Below, piece after piece: positions 22,246 through 29,752 of a stretch of DNA of 32,237 bases. Source of the DNA: Candidatus Kuenenia stuttgartensis (GTDB lineage Bacteria; Gemmatimonadota; Gemmatimonadetes; Gemmatimonadales; Gemmatimonadaceae); NCBI GenBank assembly GCA_943330235.2, contig CALQGY020000038.1, positions 1 through 32,237 of the forward strand. The letters run 5' to 3'. The stretch's first letter is position 1, and every line of letters begins with the position of its first letter. Made by a program: the position numbers and the translations under genes. The notes below the pieces were generated by a model. It was given only the letters and a program-made list of their open reading frames with translations. It was not told where the DNA came from and made no database searches.

Positions 22246-24615
22246 ATGTCGCTGCTTGCCCGCATTCCCGGCGGTGCCACCACCGTCGCCCTTGCCGCCG
22301 CGCTGTGTGTCCTCGCCGGCTTCGCCAATCTCTGGATGGGCGGAACCACCGTCGCCGCCATGCTGCTCGTCCTCGGCTACGTGGTCTGCATCCCGCTGGC
22401 CTTCGTGACCCTCGCCAACTCAGCAGCCAACTCGGCGACCGGCGCCACGGCGACCAGCGCCACGGCGACCGCGAGCGCCAAGGACAGCACGGACGACGCC
22501 CCGCCCTATCGCGTCGCCGCGATCGTCGGACTCGTGGTCTTCGTCCTCTATGTACTGACGCTCGCCCCCAGTTCGGCCATGTGGGACACCAGCGAGTACA
22601 TCGCGGCCGCCAAGACGCTCGGCATTCCACACCCGCCGGGCAATCCGGTGTTCGTGCTGGTCGCGCACGCCTTTGCCGCCCTGCCGTTCCCCGTCAGTTA
22701 TGCCGAGCGGGTGAACCTGCTCGCCGCCACCACCAGCGCGATGTCGGCGGCGTTGTGGTTTCTCGTGGCGTATCGCTCGCTGGCCGGATGGAAGCTCGAG
22801 CGCACTCCGCGTCTTGTCATTGCTGTCGCCGCATCGTGGATCGGTGCCACCGCGTTCACGGTGTGGAACCAGAGCGTCGTCAACGAGAAGGTGTATACGC
22901 TGGCCATGCTCGGTCTCGCGGCGTCCTCGTGGGCAGCGTTGCGGTGGCATGATGCCCCCGCCCAATCACGGCGCGCCGATGCCTTCTTGCTGCTCATCGC
23001 CTATCTGTGCGGATTGGGCTACGCGAATCATCCGGCAGGCTTCCTTCCCATCCCGGCGTTTGGCCTCTTCGTGCTGCTGCGTCGCCCGGCCACGCTCCTG
23101 CGCTGGCGCCTGGTGTTGGCCGCGGCGGTCGTACTCTGCATCGGCCTGACGCCGTTCGCGTTCATGCCCATTCGTGCCGCGCACTATCCTGGCATCAACG
23201 AAGGCGAGGCGACGGCGTGCCAGAACGGTCCGGAAATCGGATGCACGTTCAGCAAAGAGACCATGACCATCGTCTCCGGCATCATTCAGCGCGAGCAGTA
23301 CGGCGGGCATGCCGTCGCCGAACGACAGGCGCCCATCGGGGCACAGTTCGGCATGTGGTGGCTGTACTTCAAGTGGCAGTGGATGCGCGATGCGTGGAAC
23401 GAAAATCCCGCCGCCCAATTTGCGCTCGCCGTCCTGTTTCTCGGACTCGGGGTGCTCGGTGGCATCGTGCACTACCAACGCGATCGCAGTTCGTTCGCCT
23501 TCGTCGCGCCACTGATCTTCACGCTGACGCCGGCGCTCATCGTCTATCTCAACTTCAAGTACGGTGCGTCGCAGGATCAGGCGCTCACCGAGGTCGCGCG
23601 CGAAGTGCGTGATCGCGACTACTTCTTCCTCTGGAGCTTCGCCACGTGGGGGCTCTGGGCCGGACTCGGACTCGGCGCCGTCTGGCAGTGGATCGCGCAG
23701 CGGCTGGCCGGATCGGCGAAGCTCAGCATGCGGACATGGCAGATGGCGTCGCCGGTCATGCTGCTCGCACTCCTGCCGCTGGCTACCAACGCCACCGATG
23801 CATCCCGGAAAGGCCAGACGTTCACCGGCGACTGGGCCCGCGATCTCCTGCAGTCCGTCGAGCCGTACGGCATTCTCATCACCGCCGGCGACAACGATTC
23901 CTTCCCGGTATGGTATGCGCAGCAGGTGGAGGGCGTGCGCCCCGACGTCACCATCGCGCTCATTCCGTACCTCAACATGCCGTGGTACGCGCATCAGCTC
24001 ATTCGTGAGCGCGTGGCTCCGTACGACGGCTCGGGCATCGCGTCCTACGCACCACTGGCCGGCAACCGTCCCACCGGACCGGTGCTCTCGCTGACGCCCG
24101 CGCAGGCCGATTCGCTGCCGCCCTACATGCAGCTCAATCAGCCGGCTCAATTCCAGCAGGGTGGGATCACCGCGACCATCCCGGCCGGCTACATCATGCG
24201 CGATCAGCTCATGGTGCTGCAGTTCATCCGCGATGCGTTCCCCGCACGGCCCATCTATTTCTCCATCGGACCGTACGCGCAGAGCATCGGCTTGGGCGAG
24301 TACGTCGTGACGCAGGGGCTCGCGCAGCGCCTGCTCAATACAAAGGCCGCCGACAATCCGGCGTACGTGAAGTTCCCCGGCGGCTATGTCGATGTCGCCC
24401 GCAGCCGCGAGCTCTGGGGCATGTACAAGGCGCCGGCCGCACTGCTCAAGCAGGGGCGCTGGCGCGACGAAGCCTCGGTCAGCATTCCGGCGGCGTATGC
24501 GCAAACCGGACAGTTCCTCGCCTACGGCCTCGCGGCACGCGGCGACACACTGGCCGCCGACACGGTCATGCTCAAAGTGCGCGCCATGCTCAAGGCCGCC
24601 AAGCTCGGCAACTAA
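22246..24615 (+). CDS. DUF2723 / TMEM260-like multi-spanning membrane protein, predicted GT-C glycosyltransferase
   Basis: This 789-aa protein (from ATG 22246; TTG at 22231 would add five) has many N-terminal membrane helices and a large C-terminal globular part. The family core is LTLAPSSAMWDTSEYIAAAK followed by GIPHPPGNPVFVLVAHAF. The acidic WDTSEY loop sits where GT-C enzymes keep their catalytic Asp/Glu. The C-terminal half has ITAGDNDSFPVWYAQQVEGV and then RPDVTIALIPYLNMPWYAHQL, also diagnostic. Eukaryotic TMEM260 is a protein O-mannosyltransferase. Transfer of a sugar to exported proteins here is inferred. An Ala/Thr/Ser linker after the first helices contains short direct repeats (22442-22471). 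It is divergent from the fecR-like gene, with no clear Shine-Dalgarno sequence. Confidence 0.85.
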   Translation: MSLLARIPGGATTVALAAALCVLAGFANLWMGGTTVAAMLLVLGYVVCIPLAFVTLANSAANSATGATATSATATASAKDSTDDAPPYRVAAIVGLVVFVLYVLTLAPSSAMWDTSEYIAAAKTLGIPHPPGNPVFVLVAHAFAALPFPVSYAERVNLLAATTSAMSAALWFLVAYRSLAGWKLERTPRLVIAVAASWIGATAFTVWNQSVVNEKVYTLAMLGLAASSWAALRWHDAPAQSRRADAFLLLIAYLCGLGYANHPAGFLPIPAFGLFVLLRRPATLLRWRLVLAAAVVLCIGLTPFAFMPIRAAHYPGINEGEATACQNGPEIGCTFSKETMTIVSGIIQREQYGGHAVAERQAPIGAQFGMWWLYFKWQWMRDAWNENPAAQFALAVLFLGLGVLGGIVHYQRDRSSFAFVAPLIFTLTPALIVYLNFKYGASQDQALTEVAREVRDRDYFFLWSFATWGLWAGLGLGAVWQWIAQRLAGSAKLSMRTWQMASPVMLLALLPLATNATDASRKGQTFTGDWARDLLQSVEPYGILITAGDNDSFPVWYAQQVEGVRPDVTIALIPYLNMPWYAHQLIRERVAPYDGSGIASYAPLAGNRPTGPVLSLTPAQADSLPPYMQLNQPAQFQQGGITATIPAGYIMRDQLMVLQFIRDAFPARPIYFSIGPYAQSIGLGEYVVTQGLAQRLLNTKAADNPAYVKFPGGYVDVARSRELWGMYKAPAALLKQGRWRDEASVSIPAAYAQTGQFLAYGLAARGDTLAADTVMLKVRAMLKAAKLGN

Positions 24616-24626
24616 CGAGCACGGCG

Positions 24627-24669
24627 GGAGTGGCTGGCTCTGCGCCTATGGCGCTACGCCAGCCACTCC
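24627..24669. terminator. Strong nested hairpin, bidirectional terminator
   Basis: GGAGTGGCTGGC (24627-24638) pairs perfectly over 12 bp with GCCAGCCACTCC (24658-24669). Inside it GCGCC (24642-24646) pairs with GGCGC (24650-24654) across TAT. It lies between the convergent DUF2723 and ArsC-like genes, and its right arm encodes the last residues of the latter. Two short internal bulges, TCT and TAC, separate the stems. Confidence 0.75.
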
Positions 24670-25019
24670 TTCCACGTCGTTTCAGCAAGACCAATGGTCA
24701 ACTTCTGCTGCAGCCGCACCAATGGCTGCTGCAGCAGAAGGGGTTCATCCGCCAAAATGTTCAGCCAGCGCTCTTCACCATACAGCGCCGTGCGCAATCC
24801 GAGATCCGCGAATCGGCGCGACTCGCGATCAATGAGCTTCTCCACGCCGAACTTCTGCGCGAACCGCTTCAGCTCACCGATCGCCGCCGCGCGCTCGCCC
24901 AGATCCACGAAATGCACCTTGATGCGACGCTCGGCGAAAAACCGCTGCGCCTTGCGCGTGTCCGCGTTCTTCTTGGTGCCAAAGATCTGTACCTGAATCT
25001 CCTTCGCCGACGTGCTCAC
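24654..25019 (-). CDS. ArsC/Spx-fold protein lacking the usual N-terminal cysteine
   Basis: This 121-aa protein matches the ArsC/Spx thioredoxin-like family. It starts VQIFGTKKNADTRKAQRFF, followed by the RRIKVHFVDLGER beta-alpha unit. C-terminal elements are RTALYGEERWLNILADEP, then LLQQPLVR. In homologues the residue before the D-T-x-K turn is often a catalytic Cys (GTKKC), but here it is Asn18, and no other cysteine occurs. Arsenate reduction is therefore unlikely. A binding or regulatory role like that of Spx relatives is possible. Its start overlaps the dctA stop by 4 bp (25016-25019), so the two are co-translated. No RNA-polymerase-binding evidence can be read from sequence. Confidence 0.82.
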   Translation of the reverse strand: MSTSAKEIQVQIFGTKKNADTRKAQRFFAERRIKVHFVDLGERAAAIGELKRFAQKFGVEKLIDRESRRFADLGLRTALYGEERWLNILADEPLLLQQPLVRLQQKLTIGLAETTWKEWLA

Positions 25020-26263
25020 GCCATGCTCGCTTCCGCCTCGAGACGCTTCGCGTCATCAAAGGCGCCTTCACTGCGCGAGACCACCAGCGTCGCCACGCCG
25101 TTACCGATGAGATTCGTGATCGCACGCGCTTCCGACATGAAGCGATCAACACCCAGCAGCAACGCGACCCCTTCCACCGGCACCGTGTGCGTGGCGGCCA
25201 GCGTGCTCGCCAAGACGATAAAGCCCGAGCCGGTCACACCCGCGGCCCCCTTCGACGTCAGCATCAACACACCCAGCAAGGTCAACTGCTGCGTCATCGA
25301 CAGATCGACGCGGTACACCTGCGCAATGAAGATGGCCGCCATCGACAGATAGATGCTCGTGCCATCCAAATTGAACGAGTAGCCCGTGGGAATCACCAAC
25401 CCCACCACCGGCTTCGCGCATCCGTAGCGCTCCATCTTCTCCAGCATCCGCGGCAGCGCGGCTTCGGAGCTTGACGTGCCGAGCACCAGCAAGATCTCCT
25501 CGCGGATATAACGGAGGAACGACCAGAGACGGAAACCGTACGCGCGGCAGATCAACCCGAGCACGACGAAGATGAACACGGCCATCGTCAGATACACATC
25601 GAGCATCAAACGCCCAAGCGGCAGCAGCGTCTTGAGACCGAAGGCACCCACGGTGAACGCCATCGCGCCGAAGGCGCCGATGGGCGCGACCTTCATCACA
25701 ATCGACACGATCTTGAAGAACACGATCTGAAAGCGCAGCAGCAGATCGGCAATCTCACGACCCGCTTCGCCCACCGCCGTCAGCGCGACACCGAACAGCA
25801 CCGCGAAGAACACCACCGGCAACAGGTCGCCCGCCGCGAATGCGGCCACGATATTGCTGGGCACGATGTGCAGGAAGAAATCCAGCATCCCCTGCTGCGC
25901 GCCCGCGGCGGTGTACTTCGACACGTCGCCGGTCGCCATCGTCGAGATGTCCAGTCCGGCGCCGGGCTTGGTGACGTTCACAATCACCAGACCGATGGCC
26001 AGTGCGAGCGTTGAGACCAGCTCGAAATACAACAACGCCTTGCCACCAACGCGTCCGAGTTTGCGCAGGTCGGCCATGGAGGCGATACCGTGCACAATGG
26101 TGAGGAAGATGATCGGCGTGATCACCATCTTCACGAGATTGATGAACGTGTCACCAATCGGCTTGAGCTGCTTGGCGAAATCGGGAGCGGCGACGCCGAG
26201 GGCGACACCGAGCGAGACCGCTACGAGGACCTGGAAGGTCAGGTTGCGAAGCAAGCGGTTCAT
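25016..26263 (-). CDS. dctA: C4-dicarboxylate/glutamate:cation symporter (DAACS family)
   Basis: This 415-aa inner-membrane symporter imports dicarboxylates or acidic amino acids with protons or Na+. The family re-entrant loop motifs are GTSSSEAALPRMLEKME (HP1) and PTGYSFNLDGTSIYLSMA (helix 7). SKGAAGVTGSGFIVLASTL follows (HP2), and helix 8 has GVDRFMSEARAITNLIGNG, with the substrate-binding Arg and Asn. The full length is present. The substrate could be succinate, fumarate and malate (DctA) or glutamate and aspartate (GltP). DctA is favoured by the HP1 sequence, but only mildly. It is coupled to the ArsC-like gene downstream. A promoter candidate lies at 26302-26316. Confidence 0.9.
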   Translation of the reverse strand: MNRLLRNLTFQVLVAVSLGVALGVAAPDFAKQLKPIGDTFINLVKMVITPIIFLTIVHGIASMADLRKLGRVGGKALLYFELVSTLALAIGLVIVNVTKPGAGLDISTMATGDVSKYTAAGAQQGMLDFFLHIVPSNIVAAFAAGDLLPVVFFAVLFGVALTAVGEAGREIADLLLRFQIVFFKIVSIVMKVAPIGAFGAMAFTVGAFGLKTLLPLGRLMLDVYLTMAVFIFVVLGLICRAYGFRLWSFLRYIREEILLVLGTSSSEAALPRMLEKMERYGCAKPVVGLVIPTGYSFNLDGTSIYLSMAAIFIAQVYRVDLSMTQQLTLLGVLMLTSKGAAGVTGSGFIVLASTLAATHTVPVEGVALLLGVDRFMSEARAITNLIGNGVATLVVSRSEGAFDDAKRLEAEASMA

Positions 26264-26301
26264 GACGAGGTCAGCCGGGGAAATGAAGAAAAGGCATGGG
26301 C

Positions 26302-26316
26302 CGTGAGTTTATCACA
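26302..26316 (-). promoter_or_regulatory. TGTGA-N5-TCACG dyad / -10-like element upstream of dctA
   Basis: On the minus strand, TGTGATAAACTCACG forms half-sites resembling a Crp/Fnr-type site, but with a 5-bp rather than 6-bp spacer. It contains GATAAA preceded by TG, which could equally be an extended -10. It lies 39-53 bp before the dctA ATG, a suitable place for either role. Confidence 0.3.
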
Positions 26317-26352
26317 TGAACAGCGATCCGACTCCCCCTGCGCGCATTTCGG

Positions 26353-26694
26353 TTACACCAATTTCCGGAGAGCCAGCAGGCCAAGGCGCATCATGACCGC
26401 CCCCCAGACCATCCCCGCGCTGGCCAGCACGGTCAACCATGCCGCCACGGGGCATCCTCCAAACCCCCACGCGGCCAGCAGCGCGGCACCGCCTCCCACG
26501 AACGCGCTCCCGATCAACACCAGCGGCGTAGACCCCAGAGAATCCAGGACCCGCCAGGGAACCAGCCCTCGCGCCTCGAGGAGGGGACGAAGCACCCCGT
26601 GCCCGACCATCCCGGCCACGCACACGCTGACCAGCGCGCCTGAAAGCGCGTAGCCGCCAATCGCGACCGTCAGGGGGTCAGCCCCCGAACACAT
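26353..26694 (-). CDS. Small unknown membrane protein
   Basis: This reading frame of 113 aa has three to four hydrophobic stretches: VAIGGYALSGALVSVCVAGM, then PLVLIGSAFVGGGAALLAAWG, then VAAWLTVLASAGMVWGAVMM. It ends LALRKLV. I do not recognise the family. A GTG at 26718 could add eight residues, while the long Arg-rich extension to 26862 is not credible. It shares the 196-bp upstream spacer with the divergent hydrolase gene. The clean hydrophobic periodicity is the main support that it is real. Confidence 0.55.
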   Translation of the reverse strand: MCSGADPLTVAIGGYALSGALVSVCVAGMVGHGVLRPLLEARGLVPWRVLDSLGSTPLVLIGSAFVGGGAALLAAWGFGGCPVAAWLTVLASAGMVWGAVMMRLGLLALRKLV

Positions 26695-26764
26695 GGCCCA
26701 CGCCGCTGTTGGATTCACGGTCGGTCGATCCCGTTGCAAAACGTCATGGGCATCCCAGAGGCCT

Positions 26765-26847
26765 GTCGTCGAAACACCGCGGACCCGTCGGCCATTAGTC
26801 GTCGAATGATTAGCATCCGACGACGGTCGGTGCGCGCGTCGTCGGAT
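26765..26847. promoter_or_regulatory. GTCGTCG box array and 11-bp inverted repeat in a divergent promoter region
   Basis: GTCGTCGAA occurs at 26765-26773 and 26798-26806. A related box, GTCGTCGGA, occurs at 26838-26846 and inverted at 26816-26824. The last two form a perfect 11-bp inverted repeat, ATCCGACGACG (26815-26825) and CGTCGTCGGAT (26837-26847), with an 11-base loop. Just after it CATAAT (26850-26855) is a good -10 candidate for the + strand hydrolase gene, whose GTG is at 26891. The boxes could be operators for a regulator acting on one or both divergent genes. Confidence 0.45.
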
Positions 26848-26890
26848 ACCATAATGCACCAAACGGCTCTTCGTCTCGTATCCCTGCCCC

Positions 26891-27904
26891 GTGTCCCGAA
26901 CCTATCGCCCCGCCTGGTGGCTTCCCGATCCGCACAGCGCCACGCTGTGGGGACGTGTCGGGCGTCGCGAACCGCACACGCCGTTCCACCTTGAGCAGTG
27001 GGAGACACCCGATGGCGACTTCGTTGAACTCGCGCGGGTAGACGCCCCCACCCCAGAGGCCCCCAGGCTCCTCCTGCTCCACGGTCTCGAGGGCGGCACG
27101 CACTCGCATTACGTCCGCGCCATGTTTCGTGAAGCGCGCACACGGGGCTGGGGTGCGGATCTTCTGCTCTTCCGCACCTGCGGCGCGAAGCCAAACCGCC
27201 TCCCGCGCAGCTACCATTCGGGCGAAACGACCGATTCGCGCTTCGTCATCGAGCGCATCGGCCGCGAATTTCCGGACGCCCCGCTTGGCATCATGGGGGT
27301 CTCGCTGGGCGGCAACGTGCTCTGCAAGCTCCTCGGCGAAGACGGGCATCGGCTGCCCGCGCATGTCCGCGGTGCCGTGGCCGTCTCAGTGCCATTCGAT
27401 CTGGCACGTGCCTCGCGGCACATCGGCCGAGGCTTCGGGGCCATCTACGAGCGGGCCTTCCTCCGGACGCTGATCCCAAAGGCGCTGTCCAAGATCGCGC
27501 GCCACAAGGAGCTGGCCCCCCTCACCGCGGTCCAGCAGGCCACCACCCTCTGGGAATTCGACGACCAGTTCACGGCGCCGCTGCACGGGTTCCGTGATGC
27601 CGCCGACTACTATGCCAGATCCAGCGCCCTTCCATTTTTGGCGGGTATCCAGCGACCAACGCTCCTGCTCAGTGCCGTCGACGACCCGTTCCTTCCATCC
27701 GATGTGCTCGATCACGTGTCGACCATCGCGGACGGCAACGACGCGCTGACCACCGAGTTTCCCGAGCGGGGCGGACACGTCGGCTTTACCGCAGGCGCAT
27801 GGCCGTGGAACCCGTGGTACTATGGCGAGTGGCGGGCCGCCGAGTTTCTTGCCGCGCAGTTCGCCGATACCGGCGCCATGACCCTCTCCACGACGCATGT
27901 CTGA
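26891..27904 (+). CDS. YheT/EMB8-type alpha/beta-hydrolase
   Basis: This 337-aa protein belongs to the YheT (COG0429) group of serine hydrolases, whose substrates are mostly lipid or acyl esters. The oxyanion region is LLLHGLEGGTHSHYVRAM, the nucleophile elbow is GVSLG (Ser138), the Asp lies in SAVDDPFLPSDVL and the His in GGHVGF. The N-terminal YRPAWWLPDPHSATLWG is a family signature (usually PPWWLPNPHLQT). The start is GTG at 26891 with no clear Shine-Dalgarno sequence. Its 3' end overlaps the VanX-like gene by 8 bp, so the two are likely co-translated. Cytoplasmic, with no signal peptide. Confidence 0.88.
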   Translation: MSRTYRPAWWLPDPHSATLWGRVGRREPHTPFHLEQWETPDGDFVELARVDAPTPEAPRLLLLHGLEGGTHSHYVRAMFREARTRGWGADLLLFRTCGAKPNRLPRSYHSGETTDSRFVIERIGREFPDAPLGIMGVSLGGNVLCKLLGEDGHRLPAHVRGAVAVSVPFDLARASRHIGRGFGAIYERAFLRTLIPKALSKIARHKELAPLTAVQQATTLWEFDDQFTAPLHGFRDAADYYARSSALPFLAGIQRPTLLLSAVDDPFLPSDVLDHVSTIADGNDALTTEFPERGGHVGFTAGAWPWNPWYYGEWRAAEFLAAQFADTGAMTLSTTHV

Positions 27905-28694
27905 CCTCGAAAAAGCACCCGCCCCTGTCTCGCCGTGGAAGCGATGGTTGGTCCTGTCCGAAGTGTTCGCCATCTTCGCCATCTGCGCCTTCTTTGCCCT
28001 ACCGCGCGATTCCGACCGGCCGCCGGTCGCGGGAACGCCCGGATCGGGAACGCCCGGATCGGGAACGCCCGTCACCCGCGATAGCGCGATCCGCACCGCA
28101 CCGGACGTCGCCACCGGAACGAGCGCCGAGTTCGATACGCTCATGACGGATGTGCGCACCATCGACAGCACGATCGCCGTGGATATGCGCTATCGGGACG
28201 CGGGCAATTTCACGGGGGCGCCCTTGCCCGGCTACGAAGGGAATCGCGCCTACATGCGGCGCGAGGCCGCGGTTGCGCTGGCCAAGGTGCAAGCCAACCT
28301 CCGCACCGAGGGGCTCGGCCTCCGCATCTACGACAGCTACCGTCCGGTGCGGGCCACCGAGGCGATGGTGGCGTGGACCGTCCGCGTGCATCGCGAAAAT
28401 CTCGTGACCGACGGCTACATCAGTGACCGCAGCCGCCACAATCTCGGCGTCGCCATCGACTGCACCCTGATCGACCTCAAGACTCGAACGCCGGTGGACA
28501 TGGGTGTACCCTTCGACACGTTCTCGGAGGCGTCGCACACCGCGAACGCCACTGGGGCCGTCGCCGAGCACCGCGCCCATTTCGTGGCCGCTATGAGTCG
28601 CGAAGGCTTTGCGAACTACACGCAGGAGTGGTGGCACTTCACGTACGAAGTGCCCGCTCCGTCGCTACGTCGCTTCGACGTAGTGGTCCGCTAG
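27897..28694 (+). CDS. Membrane-anchored VanX/DdpX-type D-Ala-D-Ala dipeptidase (M15D)
   Basis: This 265-aa protein has an N-terminal membrane helix (about residues 16-36, RWLVLSEVFAIFAICAFFAL), a GTPGS-repeat linker and an M15D zinc peptidase domain (about 86-265). Zinc ligands are SRHNLGVAID (His181, Asp188) and EWWHF (catalytic Glu244, His247). YDSYRP (145-150) includes the substrate Arg. VanX enzymes hydrolyse D-alanyl-D-alanine. With its N-terminal anchor the catalytic part would sit in the periplasm, where recycling of peptidoglycan fragments or nutrition is more likely than vancomycin resistance. No vanHA or vanRS genes are present. The start overlaps the hydrolase stop (ATGTCTGA, 27897-27904). 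Confidence 0.9.
   Translation: MSDLEKAPAPVSPWKRWLVLSEVFAIFAICAFFALPRDSDRPPVAGTPGSGTPGSGTPVTRDSAIRTAPDVATGTSAEFDTLMTDVRTIDSTIAVDMRYRDAGNFTGAPLPGYEGNRAYMRREAAVALAKVQANLRTEGLGLRIYDSYRPVRATEAMVAWTVRVHRENLVTDGYISDRSRHNLGVAIDCTLIDLKTRTPVDMGVPFDTFSEASHTANATGAVAEHRAHFVAAMSREGFANYTQEWWHFTYEVPAPSLRRFDVVVR
28031..28070 (+). repeat. 15-bp in-frame tandem repeat in the VanX-like linker
   Basis: GGGAACGCCCGGATC is repeated at 28031-28045 and 28046-28060, with a partial third copy (28061-28070). It encodes G-T-P-G-S repeats between the membrane helix and the peptidase domain. In-frame 15-bp changes would alter linker length without breaking the gene. Confidence 0.85.
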
Positions 28695-28768
28695 ATGGGC
28701 GTCGGTCTGCTGACGGTGCGCCATCGGCTGGTTAACTCGCAGGACGGACGGAGCATGATCGGATCGTG

Positions 28769-29341
28769 ATGGCTCTCGCGTTGGGCGTCTTGATGGTCGG
28801 GCTGGTGCTTGGCGTGTTCGCCATGCTCTACGGGACAGAGCGTCGCGTGCGCGCCGGTGCGCCCTCTGGTCCGAAGCCGCACGAGCGTACCTCGGTGCAC
28901 GATGCCGCCGCCGAACCGTCGCCGCTGTTCAACATCGCCTCGATCGGCGCCTTCAGCGTGGGCTTCGGCCTGACCGGCTATTGGGTCGCACGACATTCCG
29001 GATGGCCCATGGCCATTCAGGTGGTCGTCGCCGCACTGGCCGGCGCCACCGCGATGGCCTTGCAATCGTTGCTCATCGCGCGCTGGGCCATTCCCGGTGC
29101 GCGCGCCGAACACATGGATGAGCGCTACCTACTACAGGGAACGCTCGCCCGCATCGTGCGCGACGTGCCCGAAGGTGGCAACGGTGTGTTGCATTACGAG
29201 CTGGATGGGCAAGCGTGCGACTTGCCGGCGCGCGACATCGAGGGGGCGGCTATTCCCGCCGGGACGGATGTGGTCATCGATCGCGTCGAAGCAGGTGTCG
29301 CCACGGTCGAACTCTGGGCGCGCGTGGAAGCGCGCCTGTAG
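28769..29341 (+). CDS. Membrane protein with C-terminal OB-fold (NfeD/YqiJ-like)
   Basis: This 190-aa protein starts with a membrane helix (ALALGVLMVGLVLGVFAM). It has two more helices around residues 50-105 (FNIASIGAFSVGFGLTGYW and MAIQVVVAALAGATAMALQS). It ends with a small beta domain (about 120-190), with GTLARIVRDVPEGG and DLPARDIEGAAIPAGTDVVI. This layout fits NfeD/YqiJ proteins, which are often partners of flotillin/SPFH proteins. No flotillin gene is in the window. A GTG at 28766 precedes the chosen ATG, and the Shine-Dalgarno sequence is weak. Family placement is by layout and is moderate. Confidence 0.65.
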   Translation: MALALGVLMVGLVLGVFAMLYGTERRVRAGAPSGPKPHERTSVHDAAAEPSPLFNIASIGAFSVGFGLTGYWVARHSGWPMAIQVVVAALAGATAMALQSLLIARWAIPGARAEHMDERYLLQGTLARIVRDVPEGGNGVLHYELDGQACDLPARDIEGAAIPAGTDVVIDRVEAGVATVELWARVEARL

Positions 29342-29368
29342 CGCCGCGAATTCGTCCCGGTTACCGCT

Positions 29369-29752
29369 ATGCTCATCGCGCCAATCACCGAGAAGGTCAT
29401 CGCGGGGTCCTGGGATTGGACCGATGCCGCCCTCTTTATCGCGGTGTTCGTCGCCATTCGCATCACCGTCATCTACATCGCGACCAAGGCGTTCGTGATG
29501 ATGATCCCCGACGGTGACCAGTGCCTGATGTGCGATGGCGAAACGCTGGCGATTCAGCGCGATGGATGGTGGCGCGTGCTCGGTCCGCGTTTCCGTCGCA
29601 GCTGGTGTCTCAGCTGCGGATGGGAAGGGCTGCTGCGACGCTCCATCGTGCCGTCAGTCTTTGCGCCGACTTACGATCCGGCGCGTTCCGTAGCGAAGAG
29701 CGCCAGCCATTCGGGCCAATTCCCGCTCAACTCGAAGAAGTCGTCGAAGTAG
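29369..29752 (+). CDS. Small membrane protein with a CxxC-CxxC zinc ribbon
   Basis: This 127-aa protein has one N-terminal hydrophobic segment (DAALFIAVFVAIRITVIYIA). A four-cysteine ribbon follows, CLMC then about 26 residues then CLSCGWEG, with Trp/Arg-rich sequence between. I do not know the family. The ribbon suggests zinc binding or structural use rather than catalysis. It lies 27 bp after the OB-fold membrane protein gene, perhaps in one operon. The last 27 codons overlap the end of the opposite-strand 97-aa gene (29671-29752), and this tail (rich in Ser/Lys) has no conserved look. Confidence 0.6.
   Translation: MLIAPITEKVIAGSWDWTDAALFIAVFVAIRITVIYIATKAFVMMIPDGDQCLMCDGETLAIQRDGWWRVLGPRFRRSWCLSCGWEGLLRRSIVPSVFAPTYDPARSVAKSASHSGQFPLNSKKSSK

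Noticed and set aside
22966-24504. 512-aa open frame antisense to the DUF2723 gene
   Set aside because: Arg/Gly/Glu-rich shadow typical of GC-rich DNA. The opposite strand encodes a clear family.
28031-28070. CRISPR-like direct repeats
   Set aside because: Contiguous 15-bp in-frame units with no spacers. It is a protein linker repeat.
27897-28694. Vancomycin resistance cluster
   Set aside because: Only the dipeptidase-type gene is present. No ligase, dehydrogenase or two-component genes are nearby.
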